From Macrosoma leucophasiata (taxonomy: Eukaryota; Arthropoda; Insecta; Lepidoptera; Hedylidae), in contig JAWQUS010000027.1 of the NCBI GenBank assembly GCA_036365455.1, positions 13,690,501 to 13,754,500 of the forward strand: a stretch of DNA of 64,000 nt. Direction: 5' to 3'. Below, piece after piece: positions 1 through 10,505 of the stretch. Below the pieces are notes generated by a model, which saw only the letters and a program-made list of their open reading frames with translations, ran no database searches and had not been told where the DNA came from. Positions within the stretch are counted from its first letter, which is position 1; each line of letters starts with the position of its first letter. The position numbers and the translations under genes were made by a program.

Positions 1-439
1 ACAGGTAGAGTAATGCTTCAGCATCACCAAAAGTAGAAATATTTCTTTAACAGTTGCATTTATATCTCACGCGCATTATTTAGATATCCAGGAAAACAAA
101 TAAAGCGCTATTTGAACGATAAGGTGGGATGAATTCGTGGAAATATGACGTGTGATTATTTATGCATTAGTGCATGAAGTGCGATGTGCAGATTTGTCAA
201 GCATTCGCAAGTTGACTTTGTGCTGCTCGCACCTGGCCCACGACGAGGTCCTGTGAGAAGTGGGTAGCCATTAATAGGGTTGTTCATTGCATTTATGTTA
301 CTTTTTATTGTTCAGAGTTCATTCGGTTCTAATTGGTACTTTTAGTCCAAAATGAAAAAAGATCTTCTTCATAAAAAAATAGAGAGAAAAAGATTGTTTT
401 ATTTCCGTAGGTGTTTAGTTAATTCAAGAAAAATAATAA
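1..439. other. Unassigned AT-rich DNA
   Basis: No coding signature, no repeat that I can match elsewhere in the window, and no RNA-like structure was seen. It is probably intergenic or intronic. Confidence 0.5.
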
Positions 440-530
440 TGTACCGACGGGGACAACCGGAAAGGAATTTTTAGATGTCCCGCTGTCCCCGTAACGGGGA
501 CACGGCGCACGGGGACAACGGGAATAAACC
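440..530. repeat. G/C-rich block with repeated GGGGACA motif and a tight hairpin
   Basis: Within otherwise AT-rich DNA, the motif CGGGGACA occurs three times (about 448, 495 and 510). A perfect 9-bp stem pairs 484-492 with 494-502 around a single-base loop. It looks like a short local amplification. No function can be assigned. Confidence 0.6.
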
Positions 531-609
531 GTTTGTTTATCATATTTTAATAATAATATACATTTCATTTTTATCATATTGTTCTGCCAAAATATTATGA
601 TGGTAGACA

Positions 610-870
610 ACTGGTGGTAGAGTTCCAGTGTAGGGACTCGACGGCGTAGGTACCACCACATTACCTAATCTATCTGCCGCCAAATGGTAGTGTTCAGCAC
701 TTTCGTGTTCCGATTAGATCGTAATGTATGGCCCCGTAATAACTATCACAGAGACTTAACAACTAAGGTCTCAGGGGTGACAACGCATCTGCATTATGAC
801 GTTTGGATTTTGTCAAGGTGTCTGTAGGCTGCAGTCATGTAAACTGCAGGCTTTTACCACCTTCGTTACA
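610..870 (+). repeat. Dispersed repeat A, copy 1
   Basis: Copy of a ~280-bp family seen about 17 times in this window. The 5' end reads CTGGTGGTAGAG(T/C)TCCAGTG, the middle has GGTAGTGTTCAGCACT, and the 3' end has GCTGCAGTCA then a TTTGCCACC-like end and often an A-run. The A-run in the best copies suggests a retroposon (SINE-like, or a LINE 3' end), but no Pol III promoter boxes are evident. The family identity is unknown to me. Confidence 0.75.
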
Positions 871-1370
871 CTAAAAATTCAGAACGCTAAGAGTAGCCAA
901 CTAATATTGCTGCGTATCGATATTTAGCCCTGGGGCATAGTTTTTAGTTTAAGTCTTATGAGTTTCGAGGCATCTATACTGAGAATATTCTTTGTTTCGT
1001 TCAAACAAAACAAAGAAACAAGATTGTATGTTTCAACATTCCGTCTTGTTTTTTATAGAATTCCATAGATTGCAGTTAGTTATCACTACCAATATAATAT
1101 AGATGTCTGCACTCTACACAAATCACTGGAAAAAAATTAAGAAGAAAGTACTTAGTCCAACGCATGGATTTAAATTAAAAATACTTAATTAAATACATTT
1201 GAGGCAACCCTACCGCCGGAGCTGGATTTACTTACACTCATGTGTTGAGCGCACCTGCTTCTTTCGCAACATTTTTGCACTTTACTGGGCAGGTAAGTTA
1301 AATTCTTATTTATATTACTGTATTGTGTAAAATATTGATGTTTAGTCATCAATATCTCTTCTCTATCTCC
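871..1370. other. Unassigned AT-rich DNA with one hairpin
   Basis: The only structure is a 10-bp inverted repeat, 988-997 (TTCTTTGTTT) with 1008-1017, loop of 10 bases. Nothing coding was seen. Confidence 0.45.
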
Positions 1371-1600
1371 TCTATATATATAAAATCCTCGCGTCACAAT
1401 GTAAGTTACCATTCTCCTCCGAAACGGCTGGACCGATTCTCATGAAATTTTGTGTGCCTATTGAGGAAGTCTGAGAATCGACCAACATCAATTTTTCATA
1501 ATCTTTAGTAATGAGGTGATTCTTCACAATTTTTTTTTTCGATTGTTTGGCCTTTTAATTATTTTATATCTCTAAAGCGATACGAAGTATTTTTACGGGA
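1371..1600 (+). mobile_element. Helitron-like fragment, 5' part
   Basis: It begins TCTATATATATAAAAT followed by a CGCGTCACAATG stretch and an ACGGCTGGACCGATT motif. This is the arrangement of lepidopteran non-autonomous Helitron-like repeats, whose 5' end is TC followed by TATA-rich DNA. The expected 3' hairpin plus CTAG is not found, so the copy is truncated near 1600. The element class is an inference. Confidence 0.45.
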
Positions 1601-2269
1601 CGCGCTGGTTCTGTACTAAATATGCCTGGGACTTGCTAAGACAAATAATAAAATTAATATAAATTGAAAATGATAGCAAATTTATTTTCTATTTTTGATC
1701 CATCAACTAACTTATTTAATTTACAAGCATAATAGTATAAAAAACGCCAAAACGTAAATATCTGTAATTTTTACCAAATCGTAATTGTCAATTATGTCTG
1801 TTTATTTTTGTGACATGGTATGTAAATACAAGGTTTTTTTTTGTATTGCAAAAACTCTGTATCCACGCGTTGGACCTTGTTTAGCAGCAATACCATCTAT
1901 TTTCGCAAGTCTTAGTAGTATCAACCATTACAAAATTTTCCGATAATTTTATTGTCCTCTTTTTGTAAAATTTTGGGAAAAAAATGTTGACTATTGATCG
2001 AACTAGTAGACGGTCTTGGGATTTTTCGACGAAAAACAAACACACGATGGTAACGTCAATACAACACTGAAATCTTCTTCTTTTGTTTAGTGCCTTTCAC
2101 CAACTTCATTCTGCCAAAATCGGGTGCTTGAAGAGGCACAGTAGATAAGAGTGAGTATACCTAGTGACATCAAAAAATATTTGATAACTACTGACCTGTT
2201 TGTAGTAAGTAATAATCTACTCTAAAAAGTTATAAGTTCTAAATAATATATATACAAGTAATTTTTTAC
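1600..2269. other. Unassigned AT-rich DNA
   Basis: No coding signature or repeat match was found between the Helitron-like fragment and the retrotransposon relic that starts at 2270. Confidence 0.4.
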
Positions 2270-2572
2270 AACATTGGAGCTAAAGAAAAAGAGAAATTAA
2301 GCAAATACCACCTTTTAAAAACTGAAATTCGACGCCTTTGGAATACGAGAACCACTGTAATCCCAATAGTTATAGGAGCAACAGGCATTATTAGCAAGAG
2401 TTTAGGTAGATATATAGACCAACTGGATAAAACAATAGATATAACAATTCTACAAAAACAAGCAGCCACACACACCACTACCATACTCAGTAAGGTACTG
2501 GGAGATACAGTATTTATAAGCACTACACCAAACATACAGGAGACACAACAAACATCACATGCACTAATCTAA
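2270..2572 (+). pseudogene. C-terminal relic of a non-LTR retrotransposon protein
   Basis: A plus-strand frame with no start codon runs 100 codons from NIGAKEKEKLSKYHLLK to a TAA stop at 2570-2572. The pattern (K/E)KYxxLKxEIxxLW, then TxVIPIVIGATGIISK, then LQKxA, is what I know from the C-terminal part of insect and fish non-LTR retrotransposon proteins, probably the region around the restriction-like endonuclease of R4/Dong-type elements. The reverse transcriptase and the expected upstream PD catalytic motif are absent, so the copy is 5'-truncated. An open frame on the opposite strand over the same bases has no such similarity. The coding origin is fairly sure; the clade is tentative. Confidence 0.65.
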
Positions 2573-2842
2573 CATCAATCATCCATCACACAAAATACAA
2601 CGAACTCACAGTCTTCAAATAATACACTAAGACATACATCAACCACTCACAACACGAACAGCACTCGAAGAAGGGGAAGGAGATAATAAGAAGAGAAATA
2701 GATATCTTTTTTTCTGCGGGATGCAGGACGAGGTATTTATTGAACCGCCTAAAAAGGCGAGTATCGGAAAACCGAACAGGACTATATACGAGTAATTTTC
2801 CAAATAAAATGTAAACAATCAATAAATATTTATAAAAAAACC
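2573..2842 (+). mobile_element. Probable 3' UTR of the same non-LTR element
   Basis: After the stop codon comes A/C-rich DNA, then a conserved-looking block GCGGGATGCAGGACGAGG near 2716-2733 and a short hairpin CCGCCTAAAAAGGCG near 2746-2760, ending with a short A-run near 2834-2840. Assignment to the same element rests on continuity and orientation. Confidence 0.45.
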
Positions 2843-2859
2843 ACATATGGATCATTAAC

Positions 2860-4017
2860 GTGCAGGAGCAGAATGACTCTCAACGCACCTGAACTATACT
2901 TATATTATTCAGGGTAAAAATACCTATTTCTGTTTTTTTCCAATTTTCAAATATATTTTTTATTCTTTTGACCACATAAACACAGTATTTTGCAAAAAGT
3001 ATGTTGGACTTCCGACTCAATTTTGCATTTTTGTTTGGGACAGAAAACGTGCTAGGCTTACTTTGCTGAAAGTAAACTCGTAGTGCCGTCTGTGAATCTC
3101 ACCCTTAGAGTAATATGGGAAAAGGAATGTCCTAACCAGCCGAATTTTCGTGTCTTTTGTAATATTTCGGTTCTTTCATATATTCGTGAGCTTATTCATA
3201 GCCGACCTTGTGATAGTCATACGCTTAACACATGTATGGACAGCAGACGTCTACAGGCGTTATTACAATAAAACTTCTACACTATTATTGTTACAAACAT
3301 TGTGACACGAGAATTTCTATATCAGTTATGGTTGATGCTGGTTGTGAATAAAATAGTATCATCTGCATATGGAGGATTTTATAATAAAATATTCTATTTA
3401 TAATAAAATTTATTAAATAATAGCGGTGAGATAATTTTACGAAAATAATAACATCCTTGACAAACTCTTGCTATCCTTCAAATGTTAATTTCTTCTAACT
3501 TTTTATAATCTGTCTACTTTAATAAATAGTTTCAAAGCCATTCCATTAAATTCCATTACCAGACTCAAGCTTACGAAATAATCTTAACATGCTCTGAACA
3601 TTAAAATTTTAATAAAATGTAGCTTTATTATTTCAATCTGATTACTGACTACATCAATGGCATGTTTTGGTACACACCCGAAGAAATGTGGTCACTTTTA
3701 TCCACCAGTGTAATTTAAACTCTAACTTCGAACTGAAATGTAAATCCAAACACGTTTCGGTACATAATGGAAGAAAATTTGAACGGTTTAACCTACTTTA
3801 TAGAGTTTGGGAGTTGTTATAGTAGCATGTTACAGTGTGCGGTATTCATCGGATTCCTAGGCATCAGTTCAGGTAAATTTAATTAGAAGCAGCAGCGTGG
3901 TGCTACCTAATAAGCTAATTACCAAATGCGTCTATGGATATATGCATATCTACTATAACAAGTAAAGCTAGATCACATGAATATTCACTGGAAATAGAAT
4001 TCTCTGGAATAAAACGG
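2860..4017. other. Mostly unassigned AT-rich DNA
   Basis: A 62-codon open frame at 3083-3271 (plus) has no similarity that I recognise. Its first ~30 bases (GTAGTGCCGTCTGTGAATCT region) resemble the reverse strand near 36470-36495, so it is probably part of an old repeat rather than an exon. Confidence 0.35.
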
Positions 4018-4100
4018 AACTGCCTCAATTGTCTAGTGTTAGCGGGTCACTACTGCCATGCAGAGGTTCTGGGTTTGATCCCAAATTATTATAGTATGCT
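4018..4100 (+). mobile_element. tRNA-derived SINE head fragment (family S2)
   Basis: ACTGCCTCAATTGTCTAGTG is followed by TTCTGGGTTTGATCCC, an arrangement of box A-like and box B-like segments about 50 bases apart. A second copy is at 13353 and a body remnant at 31921. No 3' body is clear here. Confidence 0.5.
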
Positions 4101-4214
4101 TCAGGAAGAAAAGGAGCAACACTTTATAAAACCCAAGTATACACTACATTATATAAAGTAGACATACATTTAATTAAATAAACAAATATACCCGTAAATG
4201 CAATGTTACACTAA

Positions 4215-4364
4215 GCCTCGGTTGCACCACGACTTTTGTTAAAGTTAAAGTTATTGTAACATTTGACATCCTGCTCTAACTTTAACAGATTTCCTTATGT
4301 TCGAGTAGGATGTGCAATGTAACAATTACTTTAACTTTAACAAATGATGTGGTGCAACCCAGGC
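4215..4364. mobile_element. Harbinger-like MITE, 150 bp, complete
   Basis: Terminal inverted repeats begin GCCTCGGTTGCACCAC on the left and GCCTGGGTTGCACCAC on the right (reverse complement). The inverted similarity continues about 50 bases, including TTTGTTAAAGTTAAAGT. The element is flanked by TAA at 4212-4214 and at 4365-4367. A TIR starting with G and a 3-bp TAA (TWA) duplication are typical of PIF/Harbinger elements. There is no coding capacity, so it is non-autonomous. Confidence 0.8.
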
Positions 4365-4390
4365 TAAGATGAATAGAAATTTATCAAACA

Positions 4391-4672
4391 CTAGCTGACC
4401 CGGCAAACTTCGTATTGCCTCACAATGAAATAATGTGTCAAAGGTTTGATAGATACGGTTTATTTGTATGGGAAAATTCCTCTCAAATTTTTCATATTTT
4501 TTACCTTTTAAACCTTCCCTGGACTTCCAAAAACATTCAAAACCAAAATTAGCCAAAACAGTCAAGGCGTTCTCGAGTTTTAGCGAGACCAAAGAACAGC
4601 AATTGATTTTTATATAATATATATATATATATATATATAAAAATCATTATTAGATATATAGAGAATAGAATA

Positions 4673-4725
<53 letters not shown>

Positions 4726-4740
4726 TATATATATATAGAT
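4391..4740 (-). mobile_element. Helitron-like element family B, copy 1, with AT microsatellite
   Basis: Read on the minus strand the 3' end is a GGCAA...TTGCC hairpin, then GGGTCAGCTAG followed by T. This fits the Helitron 3' rule (hairpin, CTRR, inserted between A and T). The 5' TA-rich end has expanded into long (AT)n tracts at about 4617-4640 and 4675-4738, so the exact 5' boundary is unclear. Confidence 0.7.
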
Positions 4741-5264
4741 AACTAATTCAGAAGCATATCACGTAACGTAAAGTACCGACTCTATTAAATCTCTGTAATA
4801 AAGAACACAAACAATACCATTTATTTTCAGATTTACATACAATTCAAATCTTTTAGGTAGTACAATGTAGAACATATAGGATTCCTACTTTATTAGTGTC
4901 CACAACGGTGCGAAATTTCGCACACGCCTTTGACATAAAATATGGCTTTGGTACGATGACGTAATGAAGGAAACTTGCCGCCAATTTTTGGTAACGATAT
5001 TGCTAAATACTTTACTCAGGTTAACGTCATTTTTATACAAGTGAATATTCTTTGACCGATTGAGTTATGAGACATAATTTTGATAAGTTAGTGACCGAAA
5101 CACGGATGTGTAACCTTTGGTCCAGCTTTGTGCCTACATTTTTCGGCTGATATGATGATGATAATTATCCACAGAAAAAAGCAGTGCTTTAGAGTTATAT
5201 AGCAAACTTTGACACACGCGACTTTTAAATAATCATCAGTCTAGCCGCACGATGACAAGCACAC
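4741..5264. other. Unassigned DNA
   Basis: No coding signature. A short (GAT)n-type tail near 5140-5165 (TTTTCGGCTGATATGATGATG) looks like the 3' tip of the RTE-mobilised family also seen at 12-17 kb, 31.6 kb and 60.3 kb. Confidence 0.35.
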
Positions 5265-5585
5265 CAAATTTGCTTGCCGCTTAATGATAATGTTTAGCAC
5301 TTTCGTGTTCCGGTCAGATGATAATGTACTGCTCTATAAATACCGGGACAGAGGCATTACAGCATAGGTCTCAGGAGTTGTAATTCATCCACATTGACAT
5401 ATCTGCTTTTTACGTAAATGTAAAGGTAAGGTAGATGAGACACGGGATGTGTGTCAGGATCGGTCAGCCTACCCCGTTAGGGATCTGGCGTGAAGGTACA
5501 TACATACGTAAATGTATATAGGCTACAGTATTAACTTACCATCAACGTGAACTGTATGCTTGTATGGTATTTCATGACATAAAAA
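5265..5585 (+). repeat. Dispersed repeat A, copy 2, interrupted
   Basis: The 5' half lies before 5411 and the 3' half (GGCTACAG to TGCTTGTATGG) after 5517. It is split by the 82-bp insertion described separately. Confidence 0.65.
5423..5504 (+). mobile_element. 82-bp non-LTR 3' tail inserted in repeat A
   Basis: The insertion ends CGTTAGGGATCTGGCGTGAAG then ACATACATA, matching the 3' end of the retrotransposon at 6780-7912 read on its coding strand. It is flanked by a perfect 12-bp duplication, TACGTAAATGTA, at 5411-5422 and 5505-5516. Relative to the longer copy it lacks about 20 internal bases. This is a severely 5'-truncated insertion. Confidence 0.75.
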
Positions 5586-5607
5586 TATACTTATATCACG
5601 TTATAAG

Positions 5608-5710
5608 AAGCACGGGAGCTGTGGCTGTAATCTGGATATGGATATCTGGCGCCCCGCACTCTGCCTACCCCGTAAGGGAATGGCGTGAAGATACATACTA
5701 ACATACATAT
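5608..5710 (+). mobile_element. Second non-LTR 3' tail of the same family
   Basis: GATATCTGGCGCCCCGCACT, then TGCCTACCCCGTAAGGG and GGCGTGAAGATACATAC, matches the 3' terminus of the 6780-7912 element. No clear target duplication was found. Confidence 0.65.
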
Positions 5711-6419
5711 ACAAAAACAAACTTAAATAATAATTTTAATTAGTTTATACTTATATTTTCTAATAGTAAAGGGGTTCATAGCGTACTGTAGAACTCGTTT
5801 ATTAATATAAATTCATTTTCGTAAAACGTATTTTTGGATATGAGCAATAAATAAATTAATTTCAAGAGTCATTCATGTAATGAGGGAAGCTCTCTCTACT
5901 AAGAAGATGTTCTGCAAATAGGGCCAACTAATTTGGACGACACGTTTTAAAATGGCATATAATAAAAGTTAATGGAACCTCTCTCTTCATGATTCCTGGC
6001 GACGGCGAGTGCTCATTTCCCTGGCCGTCGTTTTTGCCATGTTAATTAGCATTTTGGCACTGAAATTGGAATAATTTTGGAAAACAAGTTGTTACAGGTG
6101 TATATTGTTGCGATTGTACGCTTTATGTTTCGTGTCTCATTTAGCTAAACTAGAACTAATTCCATTCTGTAGAAGGTTCTTTGCTGTAGGTTTAACTTAT
6201 TTTGTATCACTATGTTATATAATGGGAGAGTAATATCTAGACAATATATATGCTATTGTATGTACCTGTATATGAAGTTATTTGAACCTGATCATTGTTC
6301 TAATTATTACAGTGTTGCTGTAGCTACATGAGTTTACGATCATAGTGAAATAATTTTATGACAAAATATTTAACTACCTAAGTTTACTGGTTGTACTCGT
6401 TCTGTTGTTCCAGTGTCTG
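5711..6419. other. Unassigned AT-rich DNA
   Basis: No coding signature or repeat match was found. Confidence 0.4.
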
Positions 6420-6610
6420 AACTCGAGGGAACTACCTAGTCTAAACGCTGCCAAATGGTAGTGATCAGCACTACAATGTTACGGTTTCACCGTTAGATAT
6501 GTATGACGGCGTAATTACTGTTACAGACGTAAAACGACTTTGGTCCTAGAGGTGGCATTTTAATCTGTAGTGTTTGTGAAGTACCTTCTATGTGAATTGA
6601 TTGCTTTTCA
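6420..6610 (+). repeat. Dispersed repeat A, copy 3 (diverged)
   Basis: GCTGCCAAATGGTAGTGATC and the following GTTACAGACGT and GGTCCTAGAGGTGGC segments align with the middle of repeat A. The 3' end is lost. Confidence 0.5.
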
Positions 6611-6767
6611 AAGAAAAACAACAAACTATATAATAAACGTATTACATGTTTCTGAGAAATCGTCATGAATAAGCCGCGATATTTATTTTGAAATCATTTC
6701 GTAGAACAAAATATGGATTAAGTAATGTTATGGAATATACAGGATAACACAAACACACTAAATATGT

Positions 6768-7912
6768 ATGTATGTATCTTCACGCCAGGTCCCTAACGAG
6801 GTAGGCAGAGAGTGTAGAGCGCCAGATATCCCGGTTCCGACAAACCTCTCGTGCCTCGTCTACCTTCATCATTCTCTTCATACATGCACGCCGATTCCTA
6901 AGACTTTTGACCCCACCATCAGACAGAACTCGACCTATTTGGTCAAGGTAGGTCAGTCTTGGTCTTCCTGGGCCTCTGCAACCATCCACATTCACATTGT
7001 ATATCTGTTTAGTCATTCGCTCATTCGACATTCTTTCTATATGCCCGAACCATCGGAGCAAGCCTTTTTTCATTTTTACACCGATACTATCATTCACACA
7101 AAGTCTCTTTCTTACATCTTCATTACGAACACGATCGGTGAGTGATACACCGCAGATCTTGCGCAAAGATCTCATCTCGACCGCGTTCAACTTACTTTCA
7201 TGCTCTTTCCTGCATACCCAGCTCTCGCTTCCATATAAAAGCGTTGGAGTAAGTACAGCATTATGTACGGCTAGTCGAGCCCGCTGGCTGAGATGTTTAG
7301 ATTCTAGCAACTTAACCAACGCTCCATTCACGCAATTCCCGGCAAGCACTTTTCTTTCTATGTCAGTGGTGTACCTGAAATTATATATCTTGGATGTGCT
7401 TTTAGCAAGGATGGTCCTTGCTAAAAGCACATCCAAGATATACAATTTCATCCACCTGTTCTAACACTGCATCATCTACTACTACCCTTGCATTTGTTCT
7501 CTGTTCATCTCTTTCAAATACTAATACTTTAGTTTTATTTACATTCAATTGTAAGCCTTTCTCCATACAATCCTCTTTCATAACTGTGACTAGTGCTTGT
7601 AGCCCAGATGGTGTAGAGCTAACAATTACCGCATCATCTGCGTAAAGCAGACAGTTCACCACTAAGTCACCCATACGCACTCCCACATCCATCAACTTCA
7701 CCCTCTGGAGGCATTTGCCCAAATATATGATAAACAGCCTAGACGAAAGCACGCAACCCTGTTTGACACCGATGTTAACATCAAACCAGGGTGACATGTT
7801 ACCATCTACCCGCACACATGCTTGACAGCCCACATACGTGGACTGTATTGCACGGAGCTGCCATCAATACCATACTCTGGCAAAATGTCCCACAGCTCCT
7901 TTCGTAACATAC
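6768..7912 (-). pseudogene. Non-LTR retrotransposon reverse transcriptase, 5'-truncated and frame-broken
   Basis: Read on the minus strand from about 7912: a first piece (LRKELWDILPEYGIDG) is followed after a frameshift by the frame ending near 7402. That frame carries GVKQGCVLS (RT motif around the conserved QG) and the catalytic LLYADDAV box near 7640-7620. A second frame (about 7376 to 6780) carries the thumb and C-terminal region with LLYGSESW, LRWFGHIERM and GCRGPGRPRL, and stops at 6780. The frames are separated by the fold-back at 7377-7449. The 3' end is GGCGTGAAG plus ATACATACATAC. RT identity is firm; I do not assign the clade. Endonuclease and ORF1 are missing, and the element cannot be active. 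Confidence 0.85.
7377..7449. repeat. Snap-back inverted duplication inside the RT relic
   Basis: Bases 7377-7411 are the reverse complement of 7415-7449 with a single mismatch (7383/7443). The inner 28 bp are perfect and the loop is 3 bases. The arms carry the codons for VYLGCAFSKD and their inverted copy, so the duplication breaks the RT frame. It looks like a template-switch event. Confidence 0.9.
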
Positions 7913-9115
7913 TAAATATATTTACATATATAGATTAAGCCGCCATAATTACCACTTATATAACAAAAATAACACGGAAACTTTTGTGTTATCGCAATGC
8001 AAAAATAACACAAAGCTAACTAAAAATTATTCTGAAGGTTGTTTCACACAGGATAGATTCTAAAGAAAAGTGTTTTCTATTTTAGAAATAACTTTATTGC
8101 AAAGGTGTTTACTAGAGATTAATTCAAGAAACCAATTTAATTATAAAAGCAACGCAAAAATAATGAGAAACAAAGTAAAAATACTACAAAATTTCTAGTG
8201 ACTCATCAGAAATAGCTCCGAGTTTAAAAAATAAGTATGCACCAAATAGGTACCTACATATCATAATATGTCTGAATAGGTAAGCAACTTATGAATGAAG
8301 TACCGAATTCTAGTTTGTATCGAAAACAACTTAAAGAATAAAGATAATAAATAATGTTTCTTCTCATTAATATTTTCGTAATCACAGGAGTTTTTAAATA
8401 ATTGTGTAAATTCAGTCCTTGTTGCATAGCAATAGTAAAAGTTGTGAATATTAGCTTGTTGTAGTAGTAAAAGTAGAGCCTTTTACGCTACTTTTTCACA
8501 GTTACTAAACCAATAGAAAATTTGCCATATAATACTATCTTTAGCACCATCCATCCAACTGAAATTAATTAGTTATTAATCGCTTTTGAATTGTGTCGGC
8601 CATTTGGTCGGTAGGTTTTCAGCGTCCGTAGCGACTAGCAGGCTGTAATTTCCATCAAATGCTAAGAAGATTGGGATCTATTTTTGCTATTTGATGAGCA
8701 ATATTCATCACCAATCATATATATTTTTTGGCAATCAAATTGACTAAAAGCATGCAGATATATCCCATGACGGCGGGTGCAAATGATGGGCTTCCCCACG
8801 TAAAGAAGGGATCGTTTTCAGTGACAAGTAGGTATGTTTTTTTTATTGAATCTGTTTTATTGTGAATAAATTTACGTATTTGGTACTTATAGACAGATAT
8901 AGTATCAATTATAACGTATATATCCTTTTTATCATTGGATGGCCGCATGATATTATTTTTGGCAGAAGTGCTTCTAAACCTTCGCAGGCCCGATCCTATT
9001 TATCTCCATGCCAAATTTTATCAGAAATGGCAGTGGTTTGGCCTATAATATAAACGAGCATAGTTGTTGCCAGAGGTGCTCCACAGTTTCATAATAATTT
9101 AATATTTTATTTAAT
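7913..9115. other. Unassigned DNA
   Basis: No coding signature, RNA structure or repeat match that I can defend was seen in this 1.2 kb. Confidence 0.4.
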
Positions 9116-9335
9116 CTACTAACTAATCTACTTGCTGCTAAATAGTAGTATTTGGTGCTGTCGTAGGTGGTGTTGTATGGCATTCTAATTACCGGACAAA
9201 GCCATAACAGTTTAGACCTGAGGAGTGGCAACGCATCAAAATTGTAATCTTTACTTTATGTAGAAGTTTATTGGTTACAGTATTCCTTACCATCAATGTA
9301 AACTGTATGCCTGTTTGCCACTTCATGATTCAAAC
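9116..9335 (+). repeat. Dispersed repeat A, copy 4
   Basis: It starts inside the family at CTACTTGCTGCTAAATAGTA and runs to CTGTTTGCCACTTCATG. The 5' end is missing and it is diverged. Confidence 0.6.
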
Positions 9336-10401
9336 CGATCGATATGTTGTTCGTTATTTTTGACATAAAAACGCAACACAAGCATCGTCCTCCCACTGAC
9401 TCAAATAAAACGTAACGTTGATTATTTGCAGTCTAAAATAATATGCAAGTACCACATTAAAGCAGTACGACAAATATGTAAAATAAATCCTGTTTTTACC
9501 TATATCTATATAGAAGTACGAACTAATAAAGCCTTCTAAAGTAAATGTATTTCCTAGTCAACCAACATTCAAAATGTACCGAATATCTACTAGGTACTCC
9601 ATAATATAATGGCTTTTCAACCAAAGTATACACTCATGACAACTTTAATACTAAACCCATAAATAATGTTTAATGTTCTAGGCAACACATTCAATTTCCG
9701 TAATTCAGTCAACCACGACAACATAGCCGTTAAAATACTTATAAAATACAGAGCAGTCACGTTTAGAACTATCGAATATAAACTATTGTATCTCTGTTAA
9801 CGGACTACACAAAATGATGGACTTGGTAAACGGTTTGTATCGCTGTGGATAAGCTTGTCTTGTCAAGTTTTTGTAATTTCTAAAAGTACCTTTAGCTGTT
9901 CCAATGTCGCTTATTCTTTCAATTTGAAATCCTTAAGTCATCTAACTTTGAAAATTCCAACATTATGTAGGTAGGCCCACAGAAGCCACTAACTTTATTT
10001 CACCAATCCACATTTCGTCAGCTGAATGGTATTTAACTTTTCTTGTTTACATCGGTAATATATGAATTGGTAATATATGTTGAATAATATCGGTTCATAA
10101 TAATATTTTATGTCTTTGCAATATTTTTTTTTGAAGAGGTACAGCCACTGTTCGCTAATTTTACCACCAATCAATCTGTAATTTGAACACATTTCGATAC
10201 GACGGACCAATACCGATGATTTTAATTGTTCTGTGATTTAACCAATATCAGTGCATTCTATTCATATATTTCGGACAACAGAAACATACAGAAATGTACC
10301 TATTCTATGCAGATGAGATATATCTAATTTCAAATGAAATCGACCGAAAAATCCGTTACAATCTGAGATGAAACAAATTAATCAATTGTTGTTGTTTTTG
10401 T
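9336..10401. other. Unassigned AT-rich DNA
   Basis: No coding signature. An open frame at 9995-10210 (minus) has low-complexity composition and no recognised motif. Confidence 0.4.
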
Positions 10402-10505
10402 TGTTATGGCCCCATAATTTCTATCACTGAGGCGAATCATCTTAGGCCTCAAGGGTGGCAACGCATCTGTATTTTAACCTCTGATTTATTTGTAGATGTC
10501 ACTAC
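10402..10505 (+). repeat. Dispersed repeat A, copy 5 (fragment)
   Basis: ATGGCCCCATAATTTCTATC through GGCAACGCATCTGTATTTT matches the middle of repeat A. Confidence 0.6.

Noticed and set aside
2266..2855. Two 89-codon minus-strand open frames
   Set aside because: The first overlaps the plus-strand retrotransposon relic, which has recognisable protein similarity. The second lies in its 3' UTR and has no motif.
6768..7645. Plus-strand open frames (125, 155 and 75 codons)
   Set aside because: Antisense shadows of the reverse transcriptase on the minus strand.
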